7,895 nt of DNA, from NCBI GenBank assembly GCA_003484235.1, contig DNDP01000362.1, positions 15,208 through 23,102 of the forward strand. The letters are read 5' to 3'. The notes beneath the pieces were generated by a model that saw nothing but the letters and a program-made list of their open reading frames with translations, ran no database searches and was not told the origin of the DNA. The position numbers and the translations under genes are program-made. Shown here one piece after another: positions 1 through 6,228 of the stretch (position 1 is its first letter; every line of letters starts with the position of its first letter). The DNA is from Verrucomicrobiales bacterium (lineage in GTDB: Bacteria > Verrucomicrobiota > Verrucomicrobiia > Limisphaerales > RI-55).

Positions 1-2
1 TC

Positions 3-125
3 GTGCGCGGCGCGCTTTCCGCCGGCAGCGGGGTGCTGCGCACTTCCGGCCACGCGTCCGATCATCCCGCCCGAATTCCCGAAGCGGATTACCTCAAGTG
101 CATCTTCGTGCAGAAACGACGATAG
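3..125 (+). CDS. Possible C-terminal end of an unrecognised protein (5' truncated by window edge)
   Basis: Frame 3 of the plus strand is open from the window edge to a TAG at 123-125, giving 40 residues that end in ADYLKCIFVQKRR. The end looks protein-like: a mixed hydrophobic strand followed by a basic tail, with about 29 of 40 codons ending in G or C. It would be convergent with the hydrolase gene, whose stop lies 50 nt further on. I do not recognise the family. A minus-strand frame over the same bases is also open and has similar third-position GC, so the call is tentative. Too little is visible to suggest a function. Confidence 0.35.
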   Translation: MRGALSAGSGVLRTSGHASDHPARIPEADYLKCIFVQKRR

Positions 126-127
126 AT

Positions 128-163
128 GCCGGGCGGGTTGATCCGGGCGCTGAACCGCGCGGC
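128..163. repeat. Imperfect inverted repeat between convergent gene ends
   Basis: GCCG (128-131) and GGTT (136-139) can pair with CGGC (160-163) and AACC (153-156), with an irregular interior and a 13-nt loop. It sits between the two convergent stops, where a shared terminator might be expected. There is no T-tract on either side, so it is weak as an intrinsic terminator and may be incidental in GC-rich DNA. Confidence 0.22.
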
Positions 164-175
164 ACGGCAATGTGG

Positions 176-2539
176 TCAGTGCGGGGCCGGCCAGTCGAGA
201 TGCCGGTGCAGAAACTCAAACGTCCCTCGGCCATTGATCGTGTGGGGGCCGTCGAAAAACTCGATCTCCGTGCGGTCGCCCATCCCCATCTTCACGTAGT
301 GCCGCCGCGTCTTCGCGTACTCATATGCCACCCATTCGTCCGGGGCGACGCCGTCGTCGTGCCCGCGCTCGACCATGAACGGCCGGGGAAAGATCAGCCA
401 CGAGAGCTCGGCGTAATTGAACGTGTTGCCGAGGTTCCACTCGGGCATGTCGTATTCGATCGTCCAAAGATAGCTGTAGGGCGCCCGGGCGGAGACGTTC
501 TTCCAGATCCACTCGTTGTAGTCCGCCGAGCAGATGCTCAGGCAGTAGCGGTCGATCAGCACCGGCACGCGCATGGCCGTCTTGCCGCCGTAGCTCAGGC
601 CGTAGAAGGCGATTCGCTCGGGATCGACGAAGTCCTGCGCCGCGAGCCAGTCCGTAATGACTTCATGTTGACGAACGATGAATGACCAGAGCGTCAGCCC
701 GACCGGCTGGGCTTTGCGCAGGACCTGACGGAATGTCGTGCGGCCAATGTAGGCGTTCTGCGGCGAAAAGGTGACGAAGCCGCGCTCCGCCAGCCGGAAG
801 GCGTATTTGTGATAGGCGTTGTGCTGGACCTCGGGATGTGCGAGGTCGCGCGGCCGCCCTTCGAGGCCATGCTGACAAACGACGACCGGCCGCCGATCGC
901 CCGGCTGCAATCCGGCGGGCAAAACCAGAATTCCGTAGGCGAACACCTCCGGATGCACGTCGAGCACCACCTCGTAGCCACGAATTCCGTTCGTTTCGTA
1001 CAGCAGCCGGCTGCGGGGGGATGGCGGCAGCGAAGGGGACGGGATCATGCCGACGACATTCGACCGGAAGTGGTCGCGATACCAATTCGCCGAACTGGTG
1101 AACGCCGCGGTGCCGGAGAAGTCGGCCCGTTTCCAGAACTCCCGGCGCGTATACTCGCTCTCGCGCATGAGCTGCTGGGTGTCTTCCAGGAGCTGAAGGT
1201 ATTGCCGCCGGGTGCGTGCCTCGGCGTCCGGCATGCGCCCGGTGATGGTTGGCGGTTCTGCGGGCGAATGGGCGATGTCTCCTTTGTTCGACAGCTTGCG
1301 GTAGAACCGCCGTGCCGTTCCCCATTCAGAGACGGCATCCTCGGTGGCGTTCACGAAGTAGGCCGCCATTTCCGGGAGCCAGCCGGTCAGCCGTTCGGCT
1401 TCCGCCGCGAACTCCTGCTGCGTCGGCCGCCACAATCTGCCCGGTGCCCCGCCGCCTTCGTCCGTGTGGACAGCTTCGGGATAGCGGCCGTGCTCGGCGA
1501 TGAAGGCCCGCGGCAGAATCATCGCCGCCAGTTCGGCATCGCCGAAGTGTTCGAGCAGCGACCAGACGTTGCGGTAGATCGGCAGCTCGGGATTTCGCTG
1601 CGAAAGTCCGAACGCACCGCACACGCCGACAGCCAGAAACCGCGTGTCCAGGGCGCCGGCATACATCGCGATCAGGCCGCCTTCACCGTAGCCGACAATG
1701 CCGAGCTCCTGCCGGTTGCCGCCGGGATCCTGAATGCGCTTCAGGACCTCGGTCATGTCCCCGCTCGTCGCGCTGGAAGGCACGCTGCGTGTCGCCGTCA
1801 GCCAGTCCGCCGCCGCCAGCAATTTCTGGATTTCGTAGCCGAGCGGATGCCGGCCCATTTGGTAGCCCGCGCGCCAGAGGGTCTCCCTCTGGCTGTGCTT
1901 CACCGACCGCACTTCGGGATTGCCGGCGAAACGATGGCCACGATCGATCAGCGCGGGCACGAGCACGCGACAGCGGGCTTCCGCAAAGCGTCGGGGAAAC
2001 TGCTGTTCCGCCGGCACGCCGGGCACGAGGCCGATGGCCTGCTCGGGCGTCCAGTCGCAGTCCGGCACCGCGATGACATCGGCGACGGGTTCGCCGTCCG
2101 GCAAGAGCAGCAATCCTTCGCCTTCCACGTCGCGAAAGACATTCCATGAAACTGCAAAAACCCGGTAGCCAGGTCCCCGGGCGACTTCTCCGGGAGTCTC
2201 TGGAGTGGCCGCACCGAGTTCGGTCATGAACCGCATCTTCACCGGATCGCGCGCGTCCACCACGCCGAGCAGCTGCCGCAGCCCGACGCGGTTGGTTTCG
2301 GACGCCGCGAGATAGGAGTCCAGAAACGCTTCGCGGGAGGAGGAATCCAGCTGCCAGTGCCCGTGCCGGCGGCCCGGGCTTCCGTTGATGACGCGGTCGA
2401 GATAGCGGTCGATGCCTGCCACCATCTGGGCGGCAAGATCGCCCTCCATTTCCAGCGGCGAAGTGCCGGGCAGTTCTTCCGAGGCGTGAACCGGCAATGA
2501 CCAAAGCAGGGTGGCGGCGACCAGAAGGCGTGGGTTCAT
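176..2539 (-). CDS. Secreted tandem alpha/beta-hydrolase (dienelactone hydrolase/acetyl-xylan-esterase-like), N-terminal half probably non-serine
   Basis: This protein has 787 residues from the chosen ATG at 2539. Residues 1-19 form a signal peptide (hydrophobic LLVAATLLW, cleavage VHA|S), so it is predicted to be exported. The C-terminal half (about 520-787) is a complete alpha/beta hydrolase: oxyanion-type HG at 557-558, nucleophile elbow GLSYGG with Ser649, acid in GHDDG (Asp728/729) and base His766 in DGPH. An ester hydrolase role is inferred; the substrate is unknown. The N-terminal half (about 120-390) has a comparable layout but its elbow reads GYGEGG, with Glu286 where Ser is expected. 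I recall similar two-half proteins from planctomycete and verrucomicrobial genomes. The frame stays open to an ATG at 2629, but that adds a basic stretch ahead of the signal peptide and lies upstream of a likely terminator, so the start at 2539 is preferred. A third ATG at 2551 is possible. A weak GGA lies just before 2539. The gene is probably monocistronic. Confidence 0.9.
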   Translation of the reverse strand: MNPRLLVAATLLWSLPVHASEELPGTSPLEMEGDLAAQMVAGIDRYLDRVINGSPGRRHGHWQLDSSSREAFLDSYLAASETNRVGLRQLLGVVDARDPVKMRFMTELGAATPETPGEVARGPGYRVFAVSWNVFRDVEGEGLLLLPDGEPVADVIAVPDCDWTPEQAIGLVPGVPAEQQFPRRFAEARCRVLVPALIDRGHRFAGNPEVRSVKHSQRETLWRAGYQMGRHPLGYEIQKLLAAADWLTATRSVPSSATSGDMTEVLKRIQDPGGNRQELGIVGYGEGGLIAMYAGALDTRFLAVGVCGAFGLSQRNPELPIYRNVWSLLEHFGDAELAAMILPRAFIAEHGRYPEAVHTDEGGGAPGRLWRPTQQEFAAEAERLTGWLPEMAAYFVNATEDAVSEWGTARRFYRKLSNKGDIAHSPAEPPTITGRMPDAEARTRRQYLQLLEDTQQLMRESEYTRREFWKRADFSGTAAFTSSANWYRDHFRSNVVGMIPSPSLPPSPRSRLLYETNGIRGYEVVLDVHPEVFAYGILVLPAGLQPGDRRPVVVCQHGLEGRPRDLAHPEVQHNAYHKYAFRLAERGFVTFSPQNAYIGRTTFRQVLRKAQPVGLTLWSFIVRQHEVITDWLAAQDFVDPERIAFYGLSYGGKTAMRVPVLIDRYCLSICSADYNEWIWKNVSARAPYSYLWTIEYDMPEWNLGNTFNYAELSWLIFPRPFMVERGHDDGVAPDEWVAYEYAKTRRHYVKMGMGDRTEIEFFDGPHTINGRGTFEFLHRHLDWPAPH

Positions 2540-2579
2540 GTTCCGGATCATGAACGGTCGGGAATCGGGCGGAAACAGC

Positions 2580-2623
2580 AAAAAGGCCGACAACCTGCGC
2601 CGGCGGCCGCCCCGGTTCCGGGG
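2580..2623 (-). terminator. Probable intrinsic terminator of the outer-membrane protein gene
   Basis: Read on the minus strand, about 26 nt after the stop at 2650, there is a 14-nt palindrome CCCCGGAACCGGGG (2623-2610). It is followed at once by a second hairpin with stem GGCCG/CGGCC (2608-2604 with 2589-2585, 14-nt loop) that runs into TTTTT (2584-2580). A GC stem followed by five T residues fits a Rho-independent terminator for the upstream gene. The second loop is long and its stem is only 5 bp, so strength is uncertain. The T-tract is on the minus strand only. Confidence 0.45.
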
Positions 2624-2649
2624 TTCCATCTGTGGCCGGTCGTTGCTTC

Positions 2650-3318
2650 TCAGAACGAAAACCGGACGGTTGCCGTGATGGCGTGGCCGGAGAAGCTGCC
2701 CAAGCGAAGGCTCCCTTCCAGCCCCGGGAAATCACTCCGGTACAGCGACGTCTCGCCCACCCAATAATACCGATACGCGACTCCCACCGAGAACTGGTCG
2801 TTCAGAAGCCAGCGCACTCCGCCGAACGCCTGCCAGGCAAATGCAGCGTCCCAGTCGTAACCGCTGACCGATACGAAACCGTCCGAGATCAGATCCGCAT
2901 CCATGGCCACGGTCGCGCCGCCCACTCCGGCACCGGCATAGGGGACGATCCGCGAACTGGCAAGCGGCAGGCGGAACACTGCGTTGGCCATGATCGGAAT
3001 GGTCTGCGCGTACGCGTCCGACACGAACAGTCCGTCGGCGGAGTCCACCCCGTGAACCTGAACGCCGGTCTCCAGCTCGACGGCCAGGTACTGCGAGAAC
3101 TGATAGCCAAACCCGACGTCGAAGCGTACGCCGGGGTCGAGTCTCAGATGATCGCCGGGGTCGGCGTCGAAGTAGTCCTCGATCTCGATCGCATCAGGCA
3201 GGACTCCGCCCAGGCCGGCGGTGAAATAGAACTGATCGAGCGGAGTCTGGGCAACGGCCGGCAGCGACAGGCCGCCCGACGCGAGGGCGAGGATGAATGG
3301 GTGGGCGAATGTTTTCAT
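2650..3318 (-). CDS. Small outer-membrane beta-barrel protein (OMP_b-brl / OmpA-W-like barrel)
   Basis: This 222-residue protein has a signal peptide at 1-23 (MKTF start, hydrophobic core, cleavage AVA|Q). The mature part alternates short amphipathic strands with polar turns, with no hydrophobic helix. Recognisable barrel strands include FYFTAGLGG (30-38), VRFDVGFGYQF (64-74), a PYAGAGVGG strand (126-134), FAWQAFGGVRWLL (160-172) and FSVGVAYRYYWVGE (176-189). It ends in VRFSF, a C-terminal Phe preceded by alternating residues, the usual signal for assembly by the BAM machinery. Size and pattern fit an eight-stranded barrel of the OMP_b-brl type. The cargo or role cannot be read from sequence: structural protein, small-molecule pore or adhesin are all possible. 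There is no Shine-Dalgarno before ATG 3318. It probably has its own promoter in the 180-nt upstream gap and a terminator downstream. Confidence 0.85.
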   Translation of the reverse strand: MKTFAHPFILALASGGLSLPAVAQTPLDQFYFTAGLGGVLPDAIEIEDYFDADPGDHLRLDPGVRFDVGFGYQFSQYLAVELETGVQVHGVDSADGLFVSDAYAQTIPIMANAVFRLPLASSRIVPYAGAGVGGATVAMDADLISDGFVSVSGYDWDAAFAWQAFGGVRWLLNDQFSVGVAYRYYWVGETSLYRSDFPGLEGSLRLGSFSGHAITATVRFSF

Positions 3319-3380
3319 CGGAGTTGGATCGCGGGATTCAGTGATGACGGTTCACTTCAAGCCCGGTGTCGCGCGAAGTC

Positions 3381-3399
3381 AATCGGCAACTCCCCGATT
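3381..3399. promoter_or_regulatory. Perfect inverted repeat upstream of the outer-membrane protein gene
   Basis: AATCGG (3381-3386) and CCGATT (3394-3399) are exact reverse complements around a 7-nt spacer, 63-81 nt before the barrel gene's ATG. On the minus strand it overlaps a TTGACT (3382-3377) resembling a -35 box, but no good -10 lies 16-18 nt beyond it. It could be an operator, or a hairpin with no T-tract. Nothing else stands out in the 180-nt gap 3319-3498. Confidence 0.3.
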
Positions 3400-3498
3400 C
3401 GTCCGGGCCTCGAACCCGATCCGAAAGCACTGCCAACCCCGGCCAGTTTGCACCCGGCTTTCTTCCGGTCCTCCTGCGCGGCGGCGATCAGGCGGACA

Positions 3499-4677
3499 TC
3501 ACCGCGACGAATCCGGATTTGCCCTCGCACCGAGCGTCATGCCCGGAGGAACCGCCTCCAGGTGAATGCTCCGCGTCGGGAAGGCGATGCTGAGGCTCAT
3601 TTCGCGGATGATCCGCATGATGTTCAGGTTCACCCGTTCACGGACGGCGAGGTGCTCGTCCCACTTGATCGACTTGGTGAAGTAGTACAGCAGGATGTCG
3701 AGCGAGCTCGCGCCAAAATCGGTGAAACGGACCATGATCTGGTCCTGGTGGACGCCTTCGTCCTCGCGCAGCAGCGTCCGGATGCGTCGGAGCAGTTCCT
3801 CCATCTGGTCGGCCGTGGTGGAGTAGGTCACGCCGACGATCATCTTCACGCGGCGTTTGGGCATCTGGGCCCAGTTGTCGACGATCTCCGTGGCGAGCAC
3901 CTTGTTCGGAATGCTCATCAGCGTCTTCGGCCAGGTGCGGACCTTGGTGCTGCGGAAGCCGATCTGTTCGACGTTGCCATCCACCTTGTCGCCGACCTGA
4001 ATCCAGTCGCCCACTTTGAACGGCCGGTCGGCGAAGATGCTGATCGTGCCGATGAAATTGCCCACGGCGTCCTGCGCCGCCAGGGCGATGGCGATGCCGC
4101 CAATGCCCAGCCCCCCCAGCAACGCGATCACGTCCACGTCCAAAGAGGCGAGAATGGTCAGGGAACCGATGATCAGCGTGAAGATGCGGAGGCTCTGCTT
4201 GATCAGCGGCATGAACTGGCCTTTGACCGTGGCATCCTGCCCGGCGGCGAGGTCGTCCAGCCAGGCGGCCAGCACGTCCACGAGCCGGTACGCGCACCAG
4301 AGCAGCACGATCCCGGTTGCGACCAGGTAGCTCTTGGTGATCAGCTGCTGCCAAAGCACGTCGAGGTCGAGCCCGGTTGCGATGATCTGCGTGGAGAGGT
4401 AGATGCAGCCAACGATCACAAAGGCGCTCACCGGTTTGCTCACCGCCTCGATCACCATCTCGTCGTACTTGAACGAGGTCTTCGAGAAGACCTTTATCAG
4501 CCGGCGGACGACGGCCAGCTCGATGAACCGTTTCAGCGCAAAGCCGAGTATCAGGACGCACAGGGAGGCGACGTAGCGCCACAGTTCGAGGTCGAGAAAC
4601 TTGTGCCGCAACAGTCCCGGAACGGTTTCGCCCACCGCTTCCACGAGGTTGGTTTGTGCCAGTAGAGTTGGGTCCAT
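3499..4677 (-). CDS. MscS-family mechanosensitive ion channel, five-helix type
   Basis: This 392-residue inner-membrane channel is of the small-conductance mechanosensitive family, whose members open under membrane tension and release solutes during hypo-osmotic shock. Hydrophobic helices lie at about 32-52, 82-102, 113-136, 160-180 and 183-215. The last is the Gly/Ala-rich pore helix (GGLGIGGIAIALAAQDAVGN, 188-207) followed by the family hallmark FADRPFKVGDWI (215-226). The beta-domain (about 220-275) carries GNVEQIGFRSTKVRT and the SIPNK motif (255-259). An alpha/beta cytoplasmic domain follows (about 277-375), then a short polar tail. E. coli MscS has three helices; the two extra N-terminal ones and the FKYDEMVIEAV segment between helices resemble the YnaI-like subgroup. 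ATG 4677 gives an N-terminus that fits helix 1, with no Shine-Dalgarno before it. A candidate promoter is 31 nt upstream. Family assignment is secure; gating properties are not inferable. Confidence 0.96.
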   Translation of the reverse strand: MDPTLLAQTNLVEAVGETVPGLLRHKFLDLELWRYVASLCVLILGFALKRFIELAVVRRLIKVFSKTSFKYDEMVIEAVSKPVSAFVIVGCIYLSTQIIATGLDLDVLWQQLITKSYLVATGIVLLWCAYRLVDVLAAWLDDLAAGQDATVKGQFMPLIKQSLRIFTLIIGSLTILASLDVDVIALLGGLGIGGIAIALAAQDAVGNFIGTISIFADRPFKVGDWIQVGDKVDGNVEQIGFRSTKVRTWPKTLMSIPNKVLATEIVDNWAQMPKRRVKMIVGVTYSTTADQMEELLRRIRTLLREDEGVHQDQIMVRFTDFGASSLDILLYYFTKSIKWDEHLAVRERVNLNIMRIIREMSLSIAFPTRSIHLEAVPPGMTLGARANPDSSR

Positions 4678-4714
4678 GTCAGTTCAACCGCGGGCTGATT
4701 CGCCGCGGGGCGAC

Positions 4715-4743
4715 AGTATGCAGGCGCCCGGCGGTCTTGAAAA
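4715..4743 (-). promoter_or_regulatory. Candidate sigma70-like promoter for the MscS-type channel gene
   Basis: On the minus strand, TTTTCA (4743-4738; 4 of 6 matches to TTGACA) and CATACT (4720-4715; 4 of 6 to TATAAT) are separated by exactly 17 nt. Transcription would start near 4708, giving a leader of about 30 nt before ATG 4677. The local AT content stands out in a GC-rich gap. Matches are partial, so this is a prediction only. Confidence 0.4.
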
Positions 4744-4764
4744 GCCGTCGATCCGCCGTTCTCC

Positions 4765-4792
4765 GCCGGACCGGTTCCGCCGGATTGGTTCC
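4765..4792. repeat. Two adjacent copies of a 14-bp tandem repeat
   Basis: GCCGGACCGGTTCC (4765-4778) is followed directly by GCCGGATTGGTTCC (4779-4792), identical at 12 of 14 positions. It lies in the gap between the 162-residue gene and the channel gene, upstream of the candidate channel promoter. It could be a small replication-slippage duplication or a paired binding site; the sequence alone does not decide. The first copy contains the palindrome ACCGGT. Confidence 0.4.
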
Positions 4793-4833
4793 GAGTGGCC
4801 GCAGGTGGTGTGCTGATCGCCGTCGCTCTCCGC

Positions 4834-5322
4834 TCAGACGATCGGCGGGTGCGGCTTGTCCGGCGGCTCGGGCTGGCCGGAAGGTGCCTTGCCGGTTTGC
4901 GGTCCGCCCGGCTTTTGCGGCGGGGGCTGGTGAAGAATCGTCAGCGGATAGCGGATCTTCATCACGTCGTCCACCAGCACCTCGATGAAGTAGTGGCCCG
5001 CCACCTTGAACTCCACCTGGCCGAAGATGGCCACGTTGGTCGCATGAATCGCCGGATCCTGAAGCGCAAACTTGGTCTCCGCCTTGCGCATCTCGGTCGT
5101 TTGGTCGGGCGCGACCAGACGGACCGTTTCAGTAAACTGCCCGAGTCCGGCCGTCCAGCGGTTGAAGACGGTCAGCCGCAGCGCGGTGACCGGCAGCTGC
5201 GGCACGCGGACGAAGTTGATCACCCCGATGAGGAAGAAGTTTCCATTGGCTTCCTGGCGCACTTCTTCGCAGACGAGGGAACACTGGAGATCGGGGAGGA
5301 TTCGTGAGGGTTGCATGGGCAT
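4834..5322 (-). CDS. Small soluble protein of unknown function with Pro-rich tail
   Basis: This 162-residue protein has no signal peptide or membrane helix, so it is probably cytosolic. Residues 8-130 alternate beta-strand-like segments: LPDLQCSLVCEEVRQEANGN with a following FFLIG strand, LRLTVFNRW, FTETVRLVAPD, then VEFKVAGHYFIEVLVDDVMKIRYPL. The last segment, of the form GxYxIEVLVDD near the end, suggests a compact beta-sandwich. I recall similar short uncharacterised proteins in Verrucomicrobiota and a resemblance to the DUF6941 type, but cannot confirm it. Residues 132-162 are a Pro/Gly/Lys-rich disordered tail (HQPPPQKPGG through PEPPDKPHPP). Its start is 18 nt after the folD stop, so it is likely the last gene of that cluster. 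The start may be ATG 5322 or ATG 5316; neither has a Shine-Dalgarno. Function unknown. Confidence 0.8.
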   Translation of the reverse strand: MPMQPSRILPDLQCSLVCEEVRQEANGNFFLIGVINFVRVPQLPVTALRLTVFNRWTAGLGQFTETVRLVAPDQTTEMRKAETKFALQDPAIHATNVAIFGQVEFKVAGHYFIEVLVDDVMKIRYPLTILHQPPPQKPGGPQTGKAPSGQPEPPDKPHPPIV

Positions 5323-5340
5323 GGTTGAGTGGGAAAAGGG

Positions 5341-6228
5341 TCAGCCGGTGGCGCGCTCCGCGGCCTTCACCGTGTTCTGCAGGAGCAGGGCGATGGTCAT
5401 CGGACCGACTCCGCCCGGATTGGGAGTGATGCGGCCGGCAATGGGCTGCACCGCCGCAAAGTCGACGTCTCCCACCAGCCGGGAACCGGTCTTGGCCGTG
5501 GGATCGCTGATGCGATTGACACCGACATCGATGACGACCGCGCCGGGCTTGACCATGTCCGCCTTGAGGAACTCGGCGACGCCCATCGCCGCGATGATGA
5601 TGTCGGCGCGCCGGCAGTGCGCCGCCGTTTGACGGGAGCGCGAATGGCAGATCGTCACCGTGGCGTCGGCATGCTTGTCCTTCTGGCAGAGGATGGCGGC
5701 CATCGGCTTGCCGACTATGTTGCCGCGCCCGAGGATCACCACCTCGGCCCCCGCCGTGGACACACCGGAACGAATCAGCAGTTCATGCACGCCGGCGGGC
5801 GTGCACGGCCGAAAGCCGTCGTCCGCACCGAGCATCAGCTTGCCGACGTTGACCGGATGAAAGCCGTCCACGTCCTTGTCCGGCGAGACGGTGGCGAAGA
5901 CGACCTGCTCCCGGATGTGGGCGGGCAGAGGGGCCTGCACGAGGATGCCGTGGACCGCGGGATCGGCATTGGCCTTCCGGATGAGCTCGAGCAGCTGTGC
6001 CTCGCTGGTCGATTCCGGCAGCACGGCGGTGTCGCTGTGGATGCCGAGGCGGGCGCTGGTGCGCTCCTTCATCCCGACATAAACCTTGGAGGCGGGGTCT
6101 TCGCCGACGCGGATGAACTTCAGCCACGGGGTGATGCTCCGCTGCTTCAGGGCGGCGACCCGCTGGGACGTCTCGGCGTGAATCTGCTCCGCGATGGCGC
6201 GGCCGTCGATGAGGTTGTCCGCCGCCAT
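5341..6228 (-). CDS. folD: Bifunctional methylenetetrahydrofolate dehydrogenase / methenyltetrahydrofolate cyclohydrolase
   Basis: FolD interconverts 5,10-methylene-THF and 10-formyl-THF in the cytosol, using NADP to make methenyl-THF and then hydrolysing it. It supplies one-carbon units for purines and formyl-Met. At 295 residues it is of usual length. The N-terminal catalytic domain has SKVYVGMKERTSARLGI (47-63) with Tyr50 and the catalytic Lys54, HGILVQAPLP (93-102), and SPDKDVDGFHP (115-125) with Asp121; these match the E. coli numbering. PCTPAGV (141-147) and the Rossmann motif GRGNIVGKP (167-175) begin the cofactor domain. PGGVGPMTIALLLQNT (271-286) closes the active site. One small deviation is Gly169 where Ser is usual in GRSxxVGxP. 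Its ATG overlaps the stop of the SH3 gene by 1 nt (TGATG), which points to translational coupling and fixes the start; there is no Shine-Dalgarno. Confidence 0.98.
   Translation of the reverse strand: MAADNLIDGRAIAEQIHAETSQRVAALKQRSITPWLKFIRVGEDPASKVYVGMKERTSARLGIHSDTAVLPESTSEAQLLELIRKANADPAVHGILVQAPLPAHIREQVVFATVSPDKDVDGFHPVNVGKLMLGADDGFRPCTPAGVHELLIRSGVSTAGAEVVILGRGNIVGKPMAAILCQKDKHADATVTICHSRSRQTAAHCRRADIIIAAMGVAEFLKADMVKPGAVVIDVGVNRISDPTAKTGSRLVGDVDFAAVQPIAGRITPNPGGVGPMTIALLLQNTVKAAERATG

Noticed and set aside
809..2149. A 446-codon plus-strand open frame inside the hydrolase gene
   Set aside because: It is antisense to a coding region with strong motifs and has no recognisable fold or leader.
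3354..3382. Possible sigma70 promoter for the barrel gene using TTGACT as -35
   Set aside because: The hexamers at 16-18 nt spacing (such as TGAAGT) match TATAAT at three positions or fewer, so only the inverted repeat is reported.
2632..4665. A 677-codon plus-strand open frame across the barrel and channel genes
   Set aside because: It is antisense to two clearly recognisable genes and runs through their intergenic gap. Its product is rich in His, Asp, Arg and Gly with no domain pattern, typical of stop-poor antisense frames in GC-rich DNA.
4793..4833. Terminator after the small protein gene
   Set aside because: No stem followed by a T-tract is visible on the minus strand within the first 40 nt after the stop.
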